Shown one piece after another: positions 8,996 through 18,749 of a DNA stretch of 28,185 nt (position 1 is the first letter of the stretch; each line of letters begins with the position of its first letter). The translations under genes were made by a program, and so were the position numbers. Under the pieces are notes generated by a model. The model was not told the DNA's origin, did no database searches, and was given only the letters and a program-made list of their open reading frames with translations. Source of the stretch: Euprymna scolopes (taxonomy: Eukaryota; Mollusca; Cephalopoda; Sepiida; Sepiolidae). The stretch covers positions 60,392,891 to 60,421,075 of the forward strand of contig CM044524.1 of assembly GCA_024364805.1 (NCBI GenBank), in the 5' to 3' direction.

Positions 8996-9253
8996 TTGGT
9001 ATTTTTAGTACATCTTGTCGCCCAGAAGGCTTACGAAGAAAAACACGAACAGGTATATGAGTTACAAAAAAGTAATTTTATTGAGAACAAATCAGAATAT
9101 ATAGAGATTACTAGTCGTAGCACGCCATACTTAGATATCCTATTCCAAATACATAAAACACTTTACTACGAAAATCAATACCTCTCGGTTTATTCATACA
9201 GTTCAAAAGATTTCATATCTTGTGCATGTAATATTCCCAACAACCTAAACTAA
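8996..9253 (+). other. 85-codon open frame of unknown meaning
   Basis: The frame starts MVFLVHLVAQKAYEEKHEQV and is Tyr/Ser/Ile-rich. It is preceded by a pyrimidine tract and ttcttag (8960-8988), which looks like a splice acceptor. No domain recognised. In DNA this AT-rich, chance frames of this size are less common but not rare. It could be an exon of an unknown gene, but I would not annotate it as such without transcript evidence. Confidence 0.2.
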
Positions 9254-9390
9254 TACAAATTTTACCTATTTTATTTTTATCACAATATCCTATTTGGATA
9301 CTATTAACAACATCTTTACTCTGAGAGTCGTATCACAAATCATATACCCTATTCTTTTAATGAAACACTTAAAGAGCAACAAAACAAAGG

Positions 9391-9543
9391 AGGTTCTATT
9401 AATTAAATTTATTGCCGACTATTATTATCATCATTCTTAGTTTTTTTTTCACGACGTTTCGGCAAACTATTCCGCTAGCCTTCGTATCTCCTAACTGTAT
9501 TTTCAGCAATTACTGCCATCCATAGTTTTTATCGTCTCACCAC
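9391..9543 (-). mobile_element. 5'-truncated SINE copy (minus strand)
   Basis: The reverse complement gives ggtggtgagacgataaaaac, then tatggatggcagtaattgctg, then gttaggagatacgaag, then gtttgccgaaacgtcgtg, then an A-rich tail. These are the central and 3' parts of the SINE present at 9545 and 22265. The tRNA-like head is missing. The truncated end abuts the head of the plus-strand copy, so the two lie head to head. Confidence 0.8.
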
Positions 9544-9544
9544 C

Positions 9545-9863
9545 TTTTGGCCAAGTGGATAGAGACGTTGAATCTCTACGGTTCCATGTGAGAATTCTCT
9601 GAAGATATCGGTTTTAATCTTAGCCAAAGCCGGCCAGATGCTTACTTGGCCAAAACGCAGTGAGACGACAACAACTATGGATGGAAGTAATTGCTGGAAA
9701 TTCATGGGCGTTTCTATCCCGTTGTGGTTACCACCTGATCAAGACCAGAGGTATAGTTGGCCGAACAGTCGTGAAATAATAACTAAGAAATATGAGGATA
9801 ATAGTTCGCAATGAATAAATTAATAAATAATACTCATCTCAATAATGAATTCCAATTAAAATA
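9545..9863 (+). mobile_element. tRNA-derived SINE copy 1
   Basis: The head ttttggccaagtggataga resembles a pol III box A with tRNA D-arm, followed by cgttgaatctctacggttcc. The degraded box B reads ggttttaatct. The central domain reads gtgagacgacaacaactatgg and gttaccacctgatcaagac, the distal part ccgaacagtcgtgaaataat, and the tail is AT-rich. It is the same family, order and length as 22265-22610. tRNA-headed SINEs with a conserved central domain are known in cephalopods (Ceph-SINEs). Membership here is a guess from layout. Confidence 0.85.
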
Positions 9864-10420
9864 ATATATAAAAGAGATTTTGTTCTCCAGAATTAATGAA
9901 TCTACAGAGGAACCACCATTCACAATATACATTTGCGAGGGATGGGCTAGTGGTTGTGCACAAGCGTCCAGAGGGTGTTTTGCCACTTAACTTTTTGTCG
10001 TCATTCTTAAATCGACGAACCAATATTCTAGCTGCGCTGAAATCTTCTGCGTAGGTTACGTATACGTGCAACAGGCGCCGGTTAACGTTCATCTTATTTT
10101 TGTTTACCATAGAAGTATTCACTCACATATTTCTGTATCTGACGCACGTCCATGTCGGGGGTTGTTTCTTAACCTCACACCGTCAATATATGAAATAAAA
10201 AGATGAAACTTTGAACTTGTGAATGTATAAGTTCAGTCATTATTACATTGCAATTTGCGATCCTCGATGGTTTATTCGGAGGGATAAAAAATAAAAGACA
10301 TTACATTGTGAACGCCATTTGCAAATTCCTAAAGTAAGCGAATACTTATTCATTATTCGTATCAACCAACATCCCATTTACTTCACTTACATCTTGTTAA
10401 ACCTGTGCACTCTTTTGTAT
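9864..10420. other. AT-rich stretch without a recognised feature
   Basis: A minus-strand frame (9856-10122) starts MNTSMVNKNKMNVNRRLLHV and resembles no family I know. The patch at 9930-10150 is GC-richer. No ends or motifs. Confidence 0.4.
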
Positions 10421-10421
10421 A

Positions 10422-10480
10422 TCTCTACTATTATATAAAAAGGAGGTTTATATATGTGTGTGAAAGATATCGCTTCCTTT
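10422..10480 (+). mobile_element. Possible Helitron 5' terminus
   Basis: After an A at 10421 comes TCTCTACTATTATATAAAA, then aggaggtttatatatgtgtg. The TC start with TATATAAAA and a following TGTGTG stretch is the style of mollusc Helitron starts. No 3' partner was found, and the transposase relic to the right may be nested in it. Confidence 0.35.
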
Positions 10481-10737
10481 TGCCTTCATAATAAAATCGA
10501 TTTTGATAGAATTTAAGGCAACTCTACTTTTGTATCTTGCAATATGCTTAGACAGATTTTATATCGGGATAAGCATCGATAAACGATAATCGAAAAATCC
10601 GAGGGAAGAATGCACATGTATAAAAGTGACACAGTATTAAACGAGTGAGACCGGAAGTGCACCGCTGTCCAACTCTTGCTACCTACTAATCAGTGTTATG
10701 ACAACAAGATCAGCACTCTAAAAATCCACCTCTTAGT

Positions 10738-11222
10738 TTCCACGAATCACAGGGATGTGCCCAGGGTTATGAAAACAAAGTTTTCGGCCATTTTCTTTGG
10801 TGTGGTTTCAAGTTAGGGCCGCATAATTCCATCTTCGAAGTCGGCTTACAAGTCAACATCAAAGTGCCTCTAGATGGTCTAGACAATGTAGTGATCCTGG
10901 CAAACCCTGAGTGTAACAGCACATCCGGTGCCGGCTCACAAGTCCAAAGAAATCCAGGCTTCGCTTCAGAAGGAGGGCTACGAGTGTGTACCTTCTCTCA
11001 CGGACCCACTTATTCCCCGGCCTGAACCCGCTGGACTACTCCGTTTTGGTTATTCGTCGAGAACTTTACCAACATGACCTCCCACAACACAAACGCCAGA
11101 CTGATCTCCGCCATTCACCGAGTATTCAACGAGCTTTCGACGGCGTTTGCGTAAAAGGTATAATGTATGCTTTCAGTTTCGGACCTGTATCGAGGCTGTG
11201 ATTGATTGTAAAGACGGCTGTA
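10738..11222 (+). pseudogene. Tc1/mariner-superfamily transposase relic, C-terminal two thirds
   Basis: Pieces in family order and spread over several frames are: HRDVPRVMKTKFSAIFFGVV, then VSS (10740-10806); FEVGLQVNIKVPLDGLDNVV (10836-10895); PAHKSKEIQASLQKEGYECV (about 10932-10992); LFPGLNPLDYSV (about 11010-11045); TNMTSHNT plus ARLISAIHRVFNEL (about 11068-11140); FRTCIEAVIDCKDGCIQ (about 11178-11228). This matches DDE transposases whose usual motifs are QQDSAPAHKS and SPDLNPLDY. Here the aspartate of each of those motifs is gone (the second block reads HPVPAHKS, the third FPGLNPLDY), and frames shift several times. It is a dead element cutting no DNA. The N-terminal DNA-binding part and both terminal inverted repeats were not found. 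AATAAA follows at about 11269. Confidence 0.85.
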
Positions 11223-11282
11223 TTCAATAGATGCTACATAATCAAGTTACCGGCATTGGTTTTCTTTCAATAAAAGTTCACA

Positions 11283-12180
11283 CTTAAAGCTGTAGTGCTG
11301 TTTTCTTTGGGGCGACAACTTTATTGCTCCATCTTGTAATTGTTGTGATCAAATAGTGTAAAACAGACTAAGTTTAAAACATTGGTTAGAATTTCAGACT
11401 GTTTTAATTAGATAGTTGGAAACATAACCTACTGATTCAATCTTTGAAAACTTGTCTAATTTTTTATAGAAATTAGTGTCAATGTATAATTGTTGTCGAT
11501 GGTATTGAATCACTTACCTTACATTAATTACATAGCTGTGAGGAAAATAGATGAAAGTAATAAGAAGCTTTAGTACATTAACTAGTTAAGAAGAAACTCA
11601 ATGGTCTAGACTCATTGGCTGTGCTTAAATCATTCTCCTATTCCGGAAAGTACCTGCCCCCTAATGCAATGCTCAACGTCTGGAAAAAAAATCAAATATG
11701 CCTTTGTATTGTGTTATGCTGGAATATCTAAGCAAACGCTACTCATATGGTTTCTCGGTTGCTACCTCAGATTTAAAAATCCATGCAGAAATTTAGTTTC
11801 GAATGGTCGCTTCTCTTAATTAAGGGTCTTTCTCAAAGAAAAGGATTTACTATTTTTTCTTCTGTTTTTATCGTTTTAACTTGTGAAACGTCTCGACTAT
11901 GCTCACATTTCTTGTTTCTGTTTTTACGACATTCGAAACAAAAAAAAAATAAGCTGTCATTGATCTGCGTATCTACAGTCAGGTCAAATTTCTTCAAAGA
12001 GAACTTTTTCGTAGAACCTACTATATGTGATATACATTACTACGGTGCTATGTACCCGCATATTACAACTTAATCCTATTCAAATCTAAAGTAAGTAGAT
12101 TGCATTCATAAAATTTATTCGCAAATAGTCTACCTCAGTTTAATCAAAAAATTGTCTGCCTCTCAATAAAGTCCAACAAA
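11283..12180. other. AT-rich stretch, nothing recognised
   Basis: A 96-codon frame at 11783-12073 starts MQKFSFEWSLLLIKGLSQRK and is rich in Phe, Leu and Ser. It resembles no family and is probably chance. No RNA gene or repeat ends. Confidence 0.45.
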
Positions 12181-12189
12181 AACCAAAGG

Positions 12190-12866
12190 GCCAACTCTGT
12201 TTTTCTCTCAACTGTGCCGCTGAAATTGCACACACAAATTACATTTTTTATTACTTTCAGGGAAATAGATAAGATGAGACTAAAGCCACATTTAGGTCTG
12301 CTAGTAACTACCGTGAAAGAGTAGTAAATAATATGAAAGCGTGATATCCCCAGTCTATCGAGTCCAAAGTACATGTCTCGGTTCCCACAGGTGTTGTTTG
12401 CTAAGAATTTGCAACAAATTCTACCCTTTTGCGATCATGGCAGCATTCCGTATTCTCTCCCATGACCGGAAACACACTATGCGACATACAAATAGAAGTT
12501 TTTAAAAATTCAGGAGATTGGTCATCTCACTGTCAGTATACACCTGCCAGTCTCCTTTGCGTCACAAGTAAGTTGCTAGAATATGAGTTAAATTAAGAAG
12601 TGGCAACCACCTTAGCAAATATAATCTACTCAGCAACATGAGATATCGTTCCAGCTCTGTAAGATATACTGTAGATGTACGAAATGTTATGTCGTACATA
12701 ATTAGTGAATCTCTCGCTGTGGGCTTCACTTCTGAAGGAAGTGTTTTTGACCTATCAAAAGCTTTTGGTAATATATGACATAAAATTCTGATTCAAAAAA
12801 GTCTCAAGCTACTGAATTGCTGGAAATGTACCCTCGGTTATTAAATCCTTTCGCTATGCTCTTTGA
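12190..12866 (+). pseudogene. LINE (CR1/Jockey-like) relic, left part
   Basis: Fragments of a non-LTR reverse transcriptase protein are visible on the plus strand: an LFAKNFATNSTL-like piece near 12400-12430; FKNSGDW (from about 12501), followed by a PASLLCVTSKLLEYEL piece (12545-12590), which matches the 'GDRSNPANYRPISLL...SKLLE' region; FDLSKAFGNI then HKILIQKSLKLLNCW (about 12748-12826), the RT box with the first part of the active-site region; and a GNVPSVIKSF piece just before 12850. Stops and frame changes are common. The left limit is uncertain because similarity fades into linker sequence. The frame is cut at 12866 by a Helitron and resumes at 13918. Confidence 0.82.
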
Positions 12867-13376
12867 TCTATACTCCTATAAATTGGTTTTTCAAGCGTGT
12901 GTATTGATACCCATTATTAAAATCCCTTTCTCTATTTATTTAAAGAGAAAATACAATTTTGTTATCTATGGGGCATGGAATTGCATTCACTAGCAAAAGA
13001 TCTAGCTAATTCGCATATTCTTTTGAACATTCATTTTAATTAATTCCCTATTAGTTGCTCCGGTTTTCTTATAGTAAACACAAAATTGTTTCCATATATA
13101 TTTATGTATACGTATATATTTTTGTTTAAAAAATTTTGCCTACGAAACTCCTCCTAGAGTTTTTGGTCTACAGACATGAAACTTCATATATAAGTTATTT
13201 GAATCCACGCAAAATTTTATATTTGAGTTTTAGCCCGGAAAAATCGGTGCAAACGTGTGAAAATTTAAAAAAAATGAAATTTGCCAGGTAACGGTCGAAC
13301 GCCGCCATTACGATCGCATAATGTAGTAGCTATTGGTTCATGCTTTAATTTTTAGCCTTGCAGTAATCATATCTTC

Positions 13377-13462
13377 GTGGCCCTGTCATTGGCGGAAGAG
13401 GTAAAAGTAAGTCGTAAGCCGAAGGCTTTGGTTTCAATTCTCGGAGGTGGCGCACGAGTCTT
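13377..13462 (+). other. tRNA-like patch inside Helitron
   Basis: ggccctgtcattggcgg, then later gctttggtttcaattctcgg, resembles a D-arm/box A and a T-arm/box B with a five-pair T stem allowing G-U pairs. Probably a SINE head or a decayed tRNA fragment. No full cloverleaf can be drawn with confidence. Confidence 0.35.
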
Positions 13463-13764
13463 TATTTTTTTTAAATCATTACTATATATTACGCCCAATA
13501 TAATCTATAATATAAATCTCACCTGTTTGTTTAAATATATGCATATATGTGTGTATGTTTGTCTGCCTAAAACCTTCGACAGGCGAGAGGTTTTCACGAG
13601 ATCACTATCGTTGTGGAGCCGACGCTTCGGGCGACAAATACAGAAAAATTGGATAAAAACATTAATCACTTCACCCTCAACTGGGCGCTTGTTCGCCTAT
13701 GTTGTCTAAGACATCCTCTCTTTTCGATTGACTAGCCTTAATTAACACCTACATCACTTCCAGT

Positions 13765-13850
13765 TTGGCGATGGGCGAAACAGCAAAGGCGTCAGGTTTT
13801 TATATTTTTCCTCCTTCGCGGTACGGGTTCGAACCTTCCTACCTACAACT
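13765..13850 (+). other. Second tRNA-like patch inside Helitron
   Basis: tttggcgatgggcg is followed about 55 bases later by acgggttcgaaccttcc, a near-canonical box B. The spacing suits a pol III internal promoter of a tRNA-derived SINE. The D and anticodon arms are poor. Confidence 0.4.
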
Positions 13851-13917
13851 ACTTCTTTTTTTTTGTTGCTCAACACATACCTCCAAACACCCGGGAAACG
13901 CTGGGCATCCATGCTAG

Positions 13918-14865
13918 TAGGTTTATAAGAGTAGTAGTTGATGTGTAGAAATCATAGTATCAACCCTGGTGTCCCTCAGAGTTCTATCCTGGGCTCAATT
14001 CTCTTTCTAATTAAATGATCTACCAAATGACATTCTTAGATCATTCGGAGATATCTTTGCAGACGACACTACTATCTGCAGCAACAATACAAAGGCCGAT
14101 AATGACTAAGGTCTCTCTGATTCTCTTTCTTTTTATCTTCAGCACGTTATGCAACAGGGAAAGTGGTGGCTGATTAATTGTAATGCATCTAAAACCAGGC
14201 TTCTCACATACTAGCATCAATGCACTGACACCATCTTGCCCCAATTGAAATGAATAGCTCTGGTCATGGAGAAGACCAAGGTTTTCACTCCCGATCTGAA
14301 ATGCATTAAATCTGTTGCCACGATCGCTGTAAAAATGGTGGAATCATTCTTCGGCTCCAGTATATATCTCACTGCCGATGTTATTCTCTACCTATATAAG
14401 AGCCAAGTAGGCGCTAGGATGGATCACTATTGCCACATTTGGGCTACAACTGCTCCGAGATACTTATACTACTTTGACAGAGTTAAAACAGGCTTCACAA
14501 GTGATGCCCTTTTTCTCTTCCCTACGACCTCTATCTCACAGAAGAGACGTTGCTACATTGCCTCTACTCTATCGATACTTTCATGGCGACTGCTTGTCTG
14601 AGCTCTAATCTCTGTTCGCCCCTTGCGAAACTTCCACAAAACACTCGTTTAGCTACAACTTCTATTAACAATTTCCCTTACTCTCTGTATGCGCTTCAAT
14701 TTGACCGTGGATTTTATGACCTATGCTTCTTTCTAGGAACTGCCCGCCGGTGACGCTCTGGCCTGCTAGCCTGCTTTCCAGCTGACTACAATTTGGTCGT
14801 CTTCAAGTCTAAGGTAAACAAATTCTTACAGAGTTGTCCTCTTTATTGATCAAACCATATCAAAC
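13918..14865 (+). pseudogene. LINE (CR1/Jockey-like) relic, right part
   Basis: The reverse transcriptase continues after the Helitron: FIRVVVDV; NPGVPQSSILGSILFL (about 13960-14010); the catalytic DIFADDTT box (about 14051-14075); WWLINCNASKT (about 14164-14196); a 14266-14601 frame containing VESFFGSSIYLTADVILYL, then YKSQVGARMDHYCHIW; the 'RRDVA.L...YRYFHGDC' region in shifted frames near 14540-14600; NTRLATTSINN (from about 14641); FFLGTARR (about 14729-14752); and SCFPADYNLVVFKSKVNKFL (from about 14774). The order is that of the RT fingers, palm and C-terminal thumb of CR1/Jockey-type LINEs. The palm aspartates are present but the frame is broken many times. It is the same family as the minus-strand copy at 24.5-25.1 kb, with which it shares LYKSQV, YC/HIW or HTW, and FPxDYNL. 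Confidence 0.88.
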
Positions 14866-14932
14866 TCATCTACTTGCGATTACAACACTGTTGGTTTGAT
14901 TACTACCTTATATCCATTAACACTAAGTGAAC

Positions 14933-14978
14933 GTGTCTGTGTGTGCGTCTGTGTGTGTGTGTGTGTATGTCTGTGTAC
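14933..14978. repeat. TG microsatellite
   Basis: gtgtctgtgtgtgcgtctg followed by (TG)8 and tatgtctgtgt. Sits just beyond the LINE 3' end. It may be the LINE tail or the start of the Helitron ending near 15345. Confidence 0.85.
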
Positions 14979-15284
14979 ATTTCCCTACGCAATAACTCTG
15001 TACATTTTCAGTCTTCAGACTCAAAATTTACTGAAGGTACTGAGATTTGGGAAAATCTTTGTAATCCGTTTTCGTCCAGAAATGTACCTATTAAGGGATC
15101 AAAGTTCAACGATTTGACCTTTGATTACTCTACCAAACTCCTTCGACAATTGTGGGTATAAATCCTTTAAATTTTAGATATAGGTTCCATGGACATGGAT
15201 CTAACTTAATAACTTAGGGTGAGCCCAAAACATAAATTTTAAGGAGTCAAAATAGGAGTCAAAGTTAAAAAAACAAATGACCGT

Positions 15285-15345
15285 TTTTTTTTTTTTGCTG
15301 AACATACACTTCCAAATACCCGGGCAACGCTAGGCATCCATGCTA
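15285..15345 (+). mobile_element. Helitron 3' terminus, 5' end unresolved
   Basis: ttttgctgaacatacacttcc, then aaatacccgggcaacgctagg, then catccatgctatt closely repeats the last 60 bases of the Helitron ending at 13917. The final tetrad reads CTAT instead of CTAG. The matching start should lie between the LINE 3' end (about 14865) and here, but I could not settle it. A TC at 14879 after A is one candidate. Confidence 0.65.
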
Positions 15346-17080
15346 TTATAATATAATATCAATGGCAACGTTCAAGTTGTTTTCTGGAAAGCACTATGTA
15401 TTCAACTTAGCATGAGATAATATAGAGGAAATTATATTTTCTTTGTTTTTATTTTATATTACAATAACAATTTTGTTCTTGTTTAAAAAATGGAAATGTC
15501 CATGTATAAATGATATAAGCTATCGTTTACATCGAGTATATTAATCGTGGAATGAATTGAAATTTGTACTTAAAAGTAAACGTTTTAGGAATATTAAAAT
15601 TCTTTATGCGAAAGAATTATATTAACCATTATTTTAGCTTGATATTCCTCCTTCACACCAAAATTGGTTTGGTAAACCTGTTTATTTTATGTTAGATATT
15701 TTTCCCGCTTAAACGACGCCATATTGTTTTCACGGATTGAATATTTAAATTATTCATGGAAAGGTGAACTGCATGCATAAAAGAGGTTATCCGTCATATA
15801 AAGAGAATACGTATTTCTGTCTGTGGACTGAATATTGTAATCGGTATTTCATCTGTAAGTTTGGAATAGCAGCGCTAATGATGGATCGTTCATAGGCAAG
15901 AAATTGAATATGAAATACAGGAAAATAACGTTTTCTAAACGCAGAAAACATATGTTTAATAGTCTGTATTGTTGTACACTCGATATTATGAAGTCCAATT
16001 TTTGTTGGTTTTACTTAGCCAAACACAACGAAATAAGTTATGGTGTTAGATTTTTTTCGAAAATAATTGTTAATTTTTGGAAATGGTTGTTACTGTCAAT
16101 ATTAAAAAATGGAAAACATCTTAACATACTTAAGAGTCGTGTTCTACATCCGGACTCTTAGTTAGTGGTTTGTAAAGGCATGTTATAAATTATTTGGGAA
16201 CATAAAAAATAAAAATTCGTCTGTTGTATTGGATTTTGAGTGCGCCCAGATAAAATGTCTAAAAATTCCCATACTAGAAAAAGAAAAAAAATGTAACCAG
16301 TTCCTGGATTTTTAAACAGTTAAATATTAAGTTAAATCATTTTAGACATCCCTGAACTGTACCGCTTTTTACAATACTAAATATTGTAAAAATATTAGTT
16401 AATCGAACCTTTGACATCCCCCAGCTGAATTTTAGCAAACTCTAAACTTAACTCAACGGAGACAGTTTGTTATTGTTTTTATTTTGTCCCACACCGAATA
16501 TAAGTGTTAAGCAATTTTCTACGACACTCATGATACTCTTCTGGTGAAATGTATACGTATACTGATAATAATTAAAAAAATAAGTAATTAACTGGTAGAA
16601 TACATGGAAATTCTAAGGAGTAAGAAATATATCGAATCAACACCTGTTTTGTGGAACGCTTCTATTTTTCTGTGTAGCATAAAAATACGTTTTTAGACAT
16701 AACTTACACTCGCAACAAATATGAGATTAGCGATATTTCTACATTAAAAATATGTTGCCTTTTAAATATAGAACTAACCCAAATGAAATAAATTAATAAG
16801 TACAAAAAAATACTCAGAAAGTAGTACTGTGCTACATAGCTTAATACAAATTCGAGGTTCCTTAAATAATTTTCTGGACTTATTGTACAGACATTTAAAA
16901 TTGACGTAGATTCTTGAAAATTTAGTATCTGATTGATATAGATATTAGGGAATAACTGACCAATGTTTATGATTTATAGTTCAAATTAACAGTGACAGCG
17001 GGAATTAAAATACTCACTATTAAAGCATGATTATCACACCTGCTGAATTGAAAAATGCAATTTGAACATTAGGACGCTTG
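15346..17080. other. AT-rich stretch, nothing recognised
   Basis: An 85-codon plus frame at 15904-16161 starts MNMKYRKITFSKRRKHMFNS and is Lys/Phe/Leu-rich without known domains. It is probably chance in AT-rich DNA. No RNA gene or repeat borders are visible. Confidence 0.45.
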
Positions 17081-17084
17081 TGGT

Positions 17085-17755
17085 GAAATTTGCGCAAACA
17101 GATTCTGCTGTAAACTTGGAAAAAATTCACATTGAGATAAAGAATCCTTAAGACTGATTTTGGATCTTGCATGAAACAAGCATCAGTTTTCGAGTGGCAT
17201 AAGAAATTCATGGACAGCAGATAGTCTGTGATGGATGATGAGAAGTGTAGAAGCAGTAAGGCAGTAAGAACACCAGGGTTGATAAGCCGTTATTGATAAG
17301 TATCGTCGTGTCTATAGAGACAATTAGTGCACAATTATGTCAGTGTGGGAACTGTCGTCAAAACTATTCGCGAAGAACTGAAGATTTGTGCGAAGTTTAT
17401 CTCAACGGTGCTCAGAGATTATCAGAAAGAAATACGTTGTTACGACAGCAGGGAGATGGTCAAGCTGATCAATTCATATCTAGCAGTTCTGTATGTTCCT
17501 GTGACATACGAGGAATGCTGGATTTGCTGCTATTGCCCTGAGACCAATAGACACAATTGGAGCTTGCTATCGCTTCCAATCCCATTAGGGCTAGACAGAT
17601 CAAAATCCACCAAGAAAACATATAAGGAAGTATTATTTGACACAAGGGTATTGATCGGTTACAAGGATCAAGTTCAACCGAGTTGCAGAAATAATCTAAG
17701 TAAAAGTCGCTGGATATGCCAGTTTACTCCCTCGCAAACCTCTATTCGTTAATAT
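17085..17755 (+). pseudogene. Mariner transposase relic, N-terminal half
   Basis: Three frames together carry mariner family pieces in order: FCCKLGKN (about 17103); MKQASVFEWHKKFMDSR, then SVMDDEKCRSSKAVRTP (17171-17275), the second helix-turn-helix and linker; SIETISAQL then VSVGTVV (about 17310-17360); and a clean frame (17327-17752) with TIREELKICAKFISTVLRD, DSREMVKLIN, VTYEECWICCYCPETNR and DRSKSTKK. Mariners normally have VTCDESW or VTGDESW, where D is the first catalytic aspartate. Here it reads EE, so that residue is lost. Similarity fades soon after the KSTKK region, so the second and third aspartates and the C-terminus are missing, and no terminal repeats were found. It is of the same type as many mariner/SETMAR-like annotations in octopus and other invertebrate genomes. 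Confidence 0.88.
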
Positions 17756-18209
17756 ATATCATCACACATTTTTTTTCCACAAAAACTTTTCATGACATAC
17801 AAATTTAGAAAATTCTCTTCTTTGCTGTCTTTGAAGTTTTATACATATGAACGCATACAACTATCATAAATTAATCGCAATACGAGAGTTGAGATGTCAG
17901 CTTAGCATGTTTATAAATAAGTTTAATTGATATTTATAAAGAATTAAAAATTTTGAATGTGTACAAACAAAATCAAGCACCTCAGTACAACCTATGCGAT
18001 TTGAAATACTTGCAACTATTAAAAGTTCTTGAATACACATTGACATAGTACCAGTTTTCTGGTCCGCCCTTAAGAAAAGATTGACCATAAGAGAAAGATA
18101 CAGAAGCTGTTATCTCTATTCAATACAATTTGCGTCTTTATGTCGCCTTATTTCAATTAAGTTTGGATTACTTTTTTTCGCGTATTAACAAAATGGACGT
18201 ATCTTGATG
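17756..18209. other. AT-rich stretch, nothing recognised
   Basis: No frame or repeat of note. Confidence 0.5.
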
Positions 18210-18560
18210 ATATCTGCCCCCGGTTGGATCGATGATAAAAGACATACGATTCGTTTTGCAACAACCCACGCACTTGAATGCCTACCAACTCCCAAGTCAG
18301 CCATAAATCGACTTCTTTGTTCTCCTTCTGTAAATCAAGTTGGTGTTGCTACGTGCGAATATAGTTGTTAAATACAAGCGACATATCACGACAGGTCGTT
18401 GAAGCGCGACGTCGAGTATTTGTCGGGACAAACAATCACCCGGAACAAAATCAAAGGGAACAATAGACATTTCCCCTAAGCAATAACCTACACAACCAGC
18501 GACAGCACCTACTAAGAGGTACGCACGCACAGAATCATACATGCATATACACACATTTGA
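18210..18560 (-). other. GC-richer island with an 85-codon minus frame, unrecognised
   Basis: The minus frame 18297-18554 starts MCICMYDSVRAYLLVGAVAG and has a hydrophobic segment (about residues 11-28), which could mimic a membrane helix. Composition and CG content are above the flanks over the whole 18210-18540 block, including beyond the frame, which suits an interspersed repeat better than an exon. No family recognised. Confidence 0.25.
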
Positions 18561-18694
18561 ATCAGCACATACATTTCAATCGCATGTTTGTGTTTTAATT
18601 AATTAATTCTATTTATATTCAATTTTGCTCAGAAGGATTTTAATATATATGTAAATGTTTCTGGGCTTGATATATGAAGTGGTGCGGATATTAC

Positions 18695-18695
<1 letters not shown>
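18561..18695. other. Spacer, nothing recognised
   Basis: AT-rich with ttaattaatta near 18597. Confidence 0.4.

Positions 18696-18749
<54 letters not shown>
18696..18749. repeat. Compound TA-CA-TA microsatellite
   Basis: (TA)n, then (CA)n of about 11 units, then (TA)n. The two TA blocks can pair around the CA block. Confidence 0.95.

Larger units (their letters stand above)
12867..13917 (+). mobile_element. Non-autonomous Helitron (1051 bp) inserted in the LINE
   Basis: The left end is A at 12866 followed by TCTATACTCCTATAAATTGG. The right end is CTAG at 13914-13917 followed by T, preceded by a terminal hairpin-like acccgggaaacgctgggca. Helitrons insert between A and T, begin with TC and end in CTRR after a GC-rich hairpin, so both ends fit. 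LINE protein similarity stops right before the left end (IKSF...) and resumes right after the right end (FIRVVVDV), which independently fixes the borders. Inside there is sequence typical of mollusc Helitrons (aaactcctcctagagttttt near 13145) and two tRNA-like patches. No replicase gene, so it would have depended on one elsewhere. Confidence 0.82.

Noticed and set aside
8960-9253. Splice acceptor plus 85-codon exon
   Set aside because: The acceptor-like tract is only a T-rich run with ttcttag, and the frame has no domain. Kept as a low-confidence open frame, not as a gene.
14896-15161. Two overlapping frames of about 72 codons rich in Cys-Val
   Set aside because: They are created by the TG microsatellite at 14933-14978.
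17020-17211. Minus-strand 63-codon frame over the start of the mariner relic
   Set aside because: The opposite strand carries mariner motifs in order, so this is a shadow.
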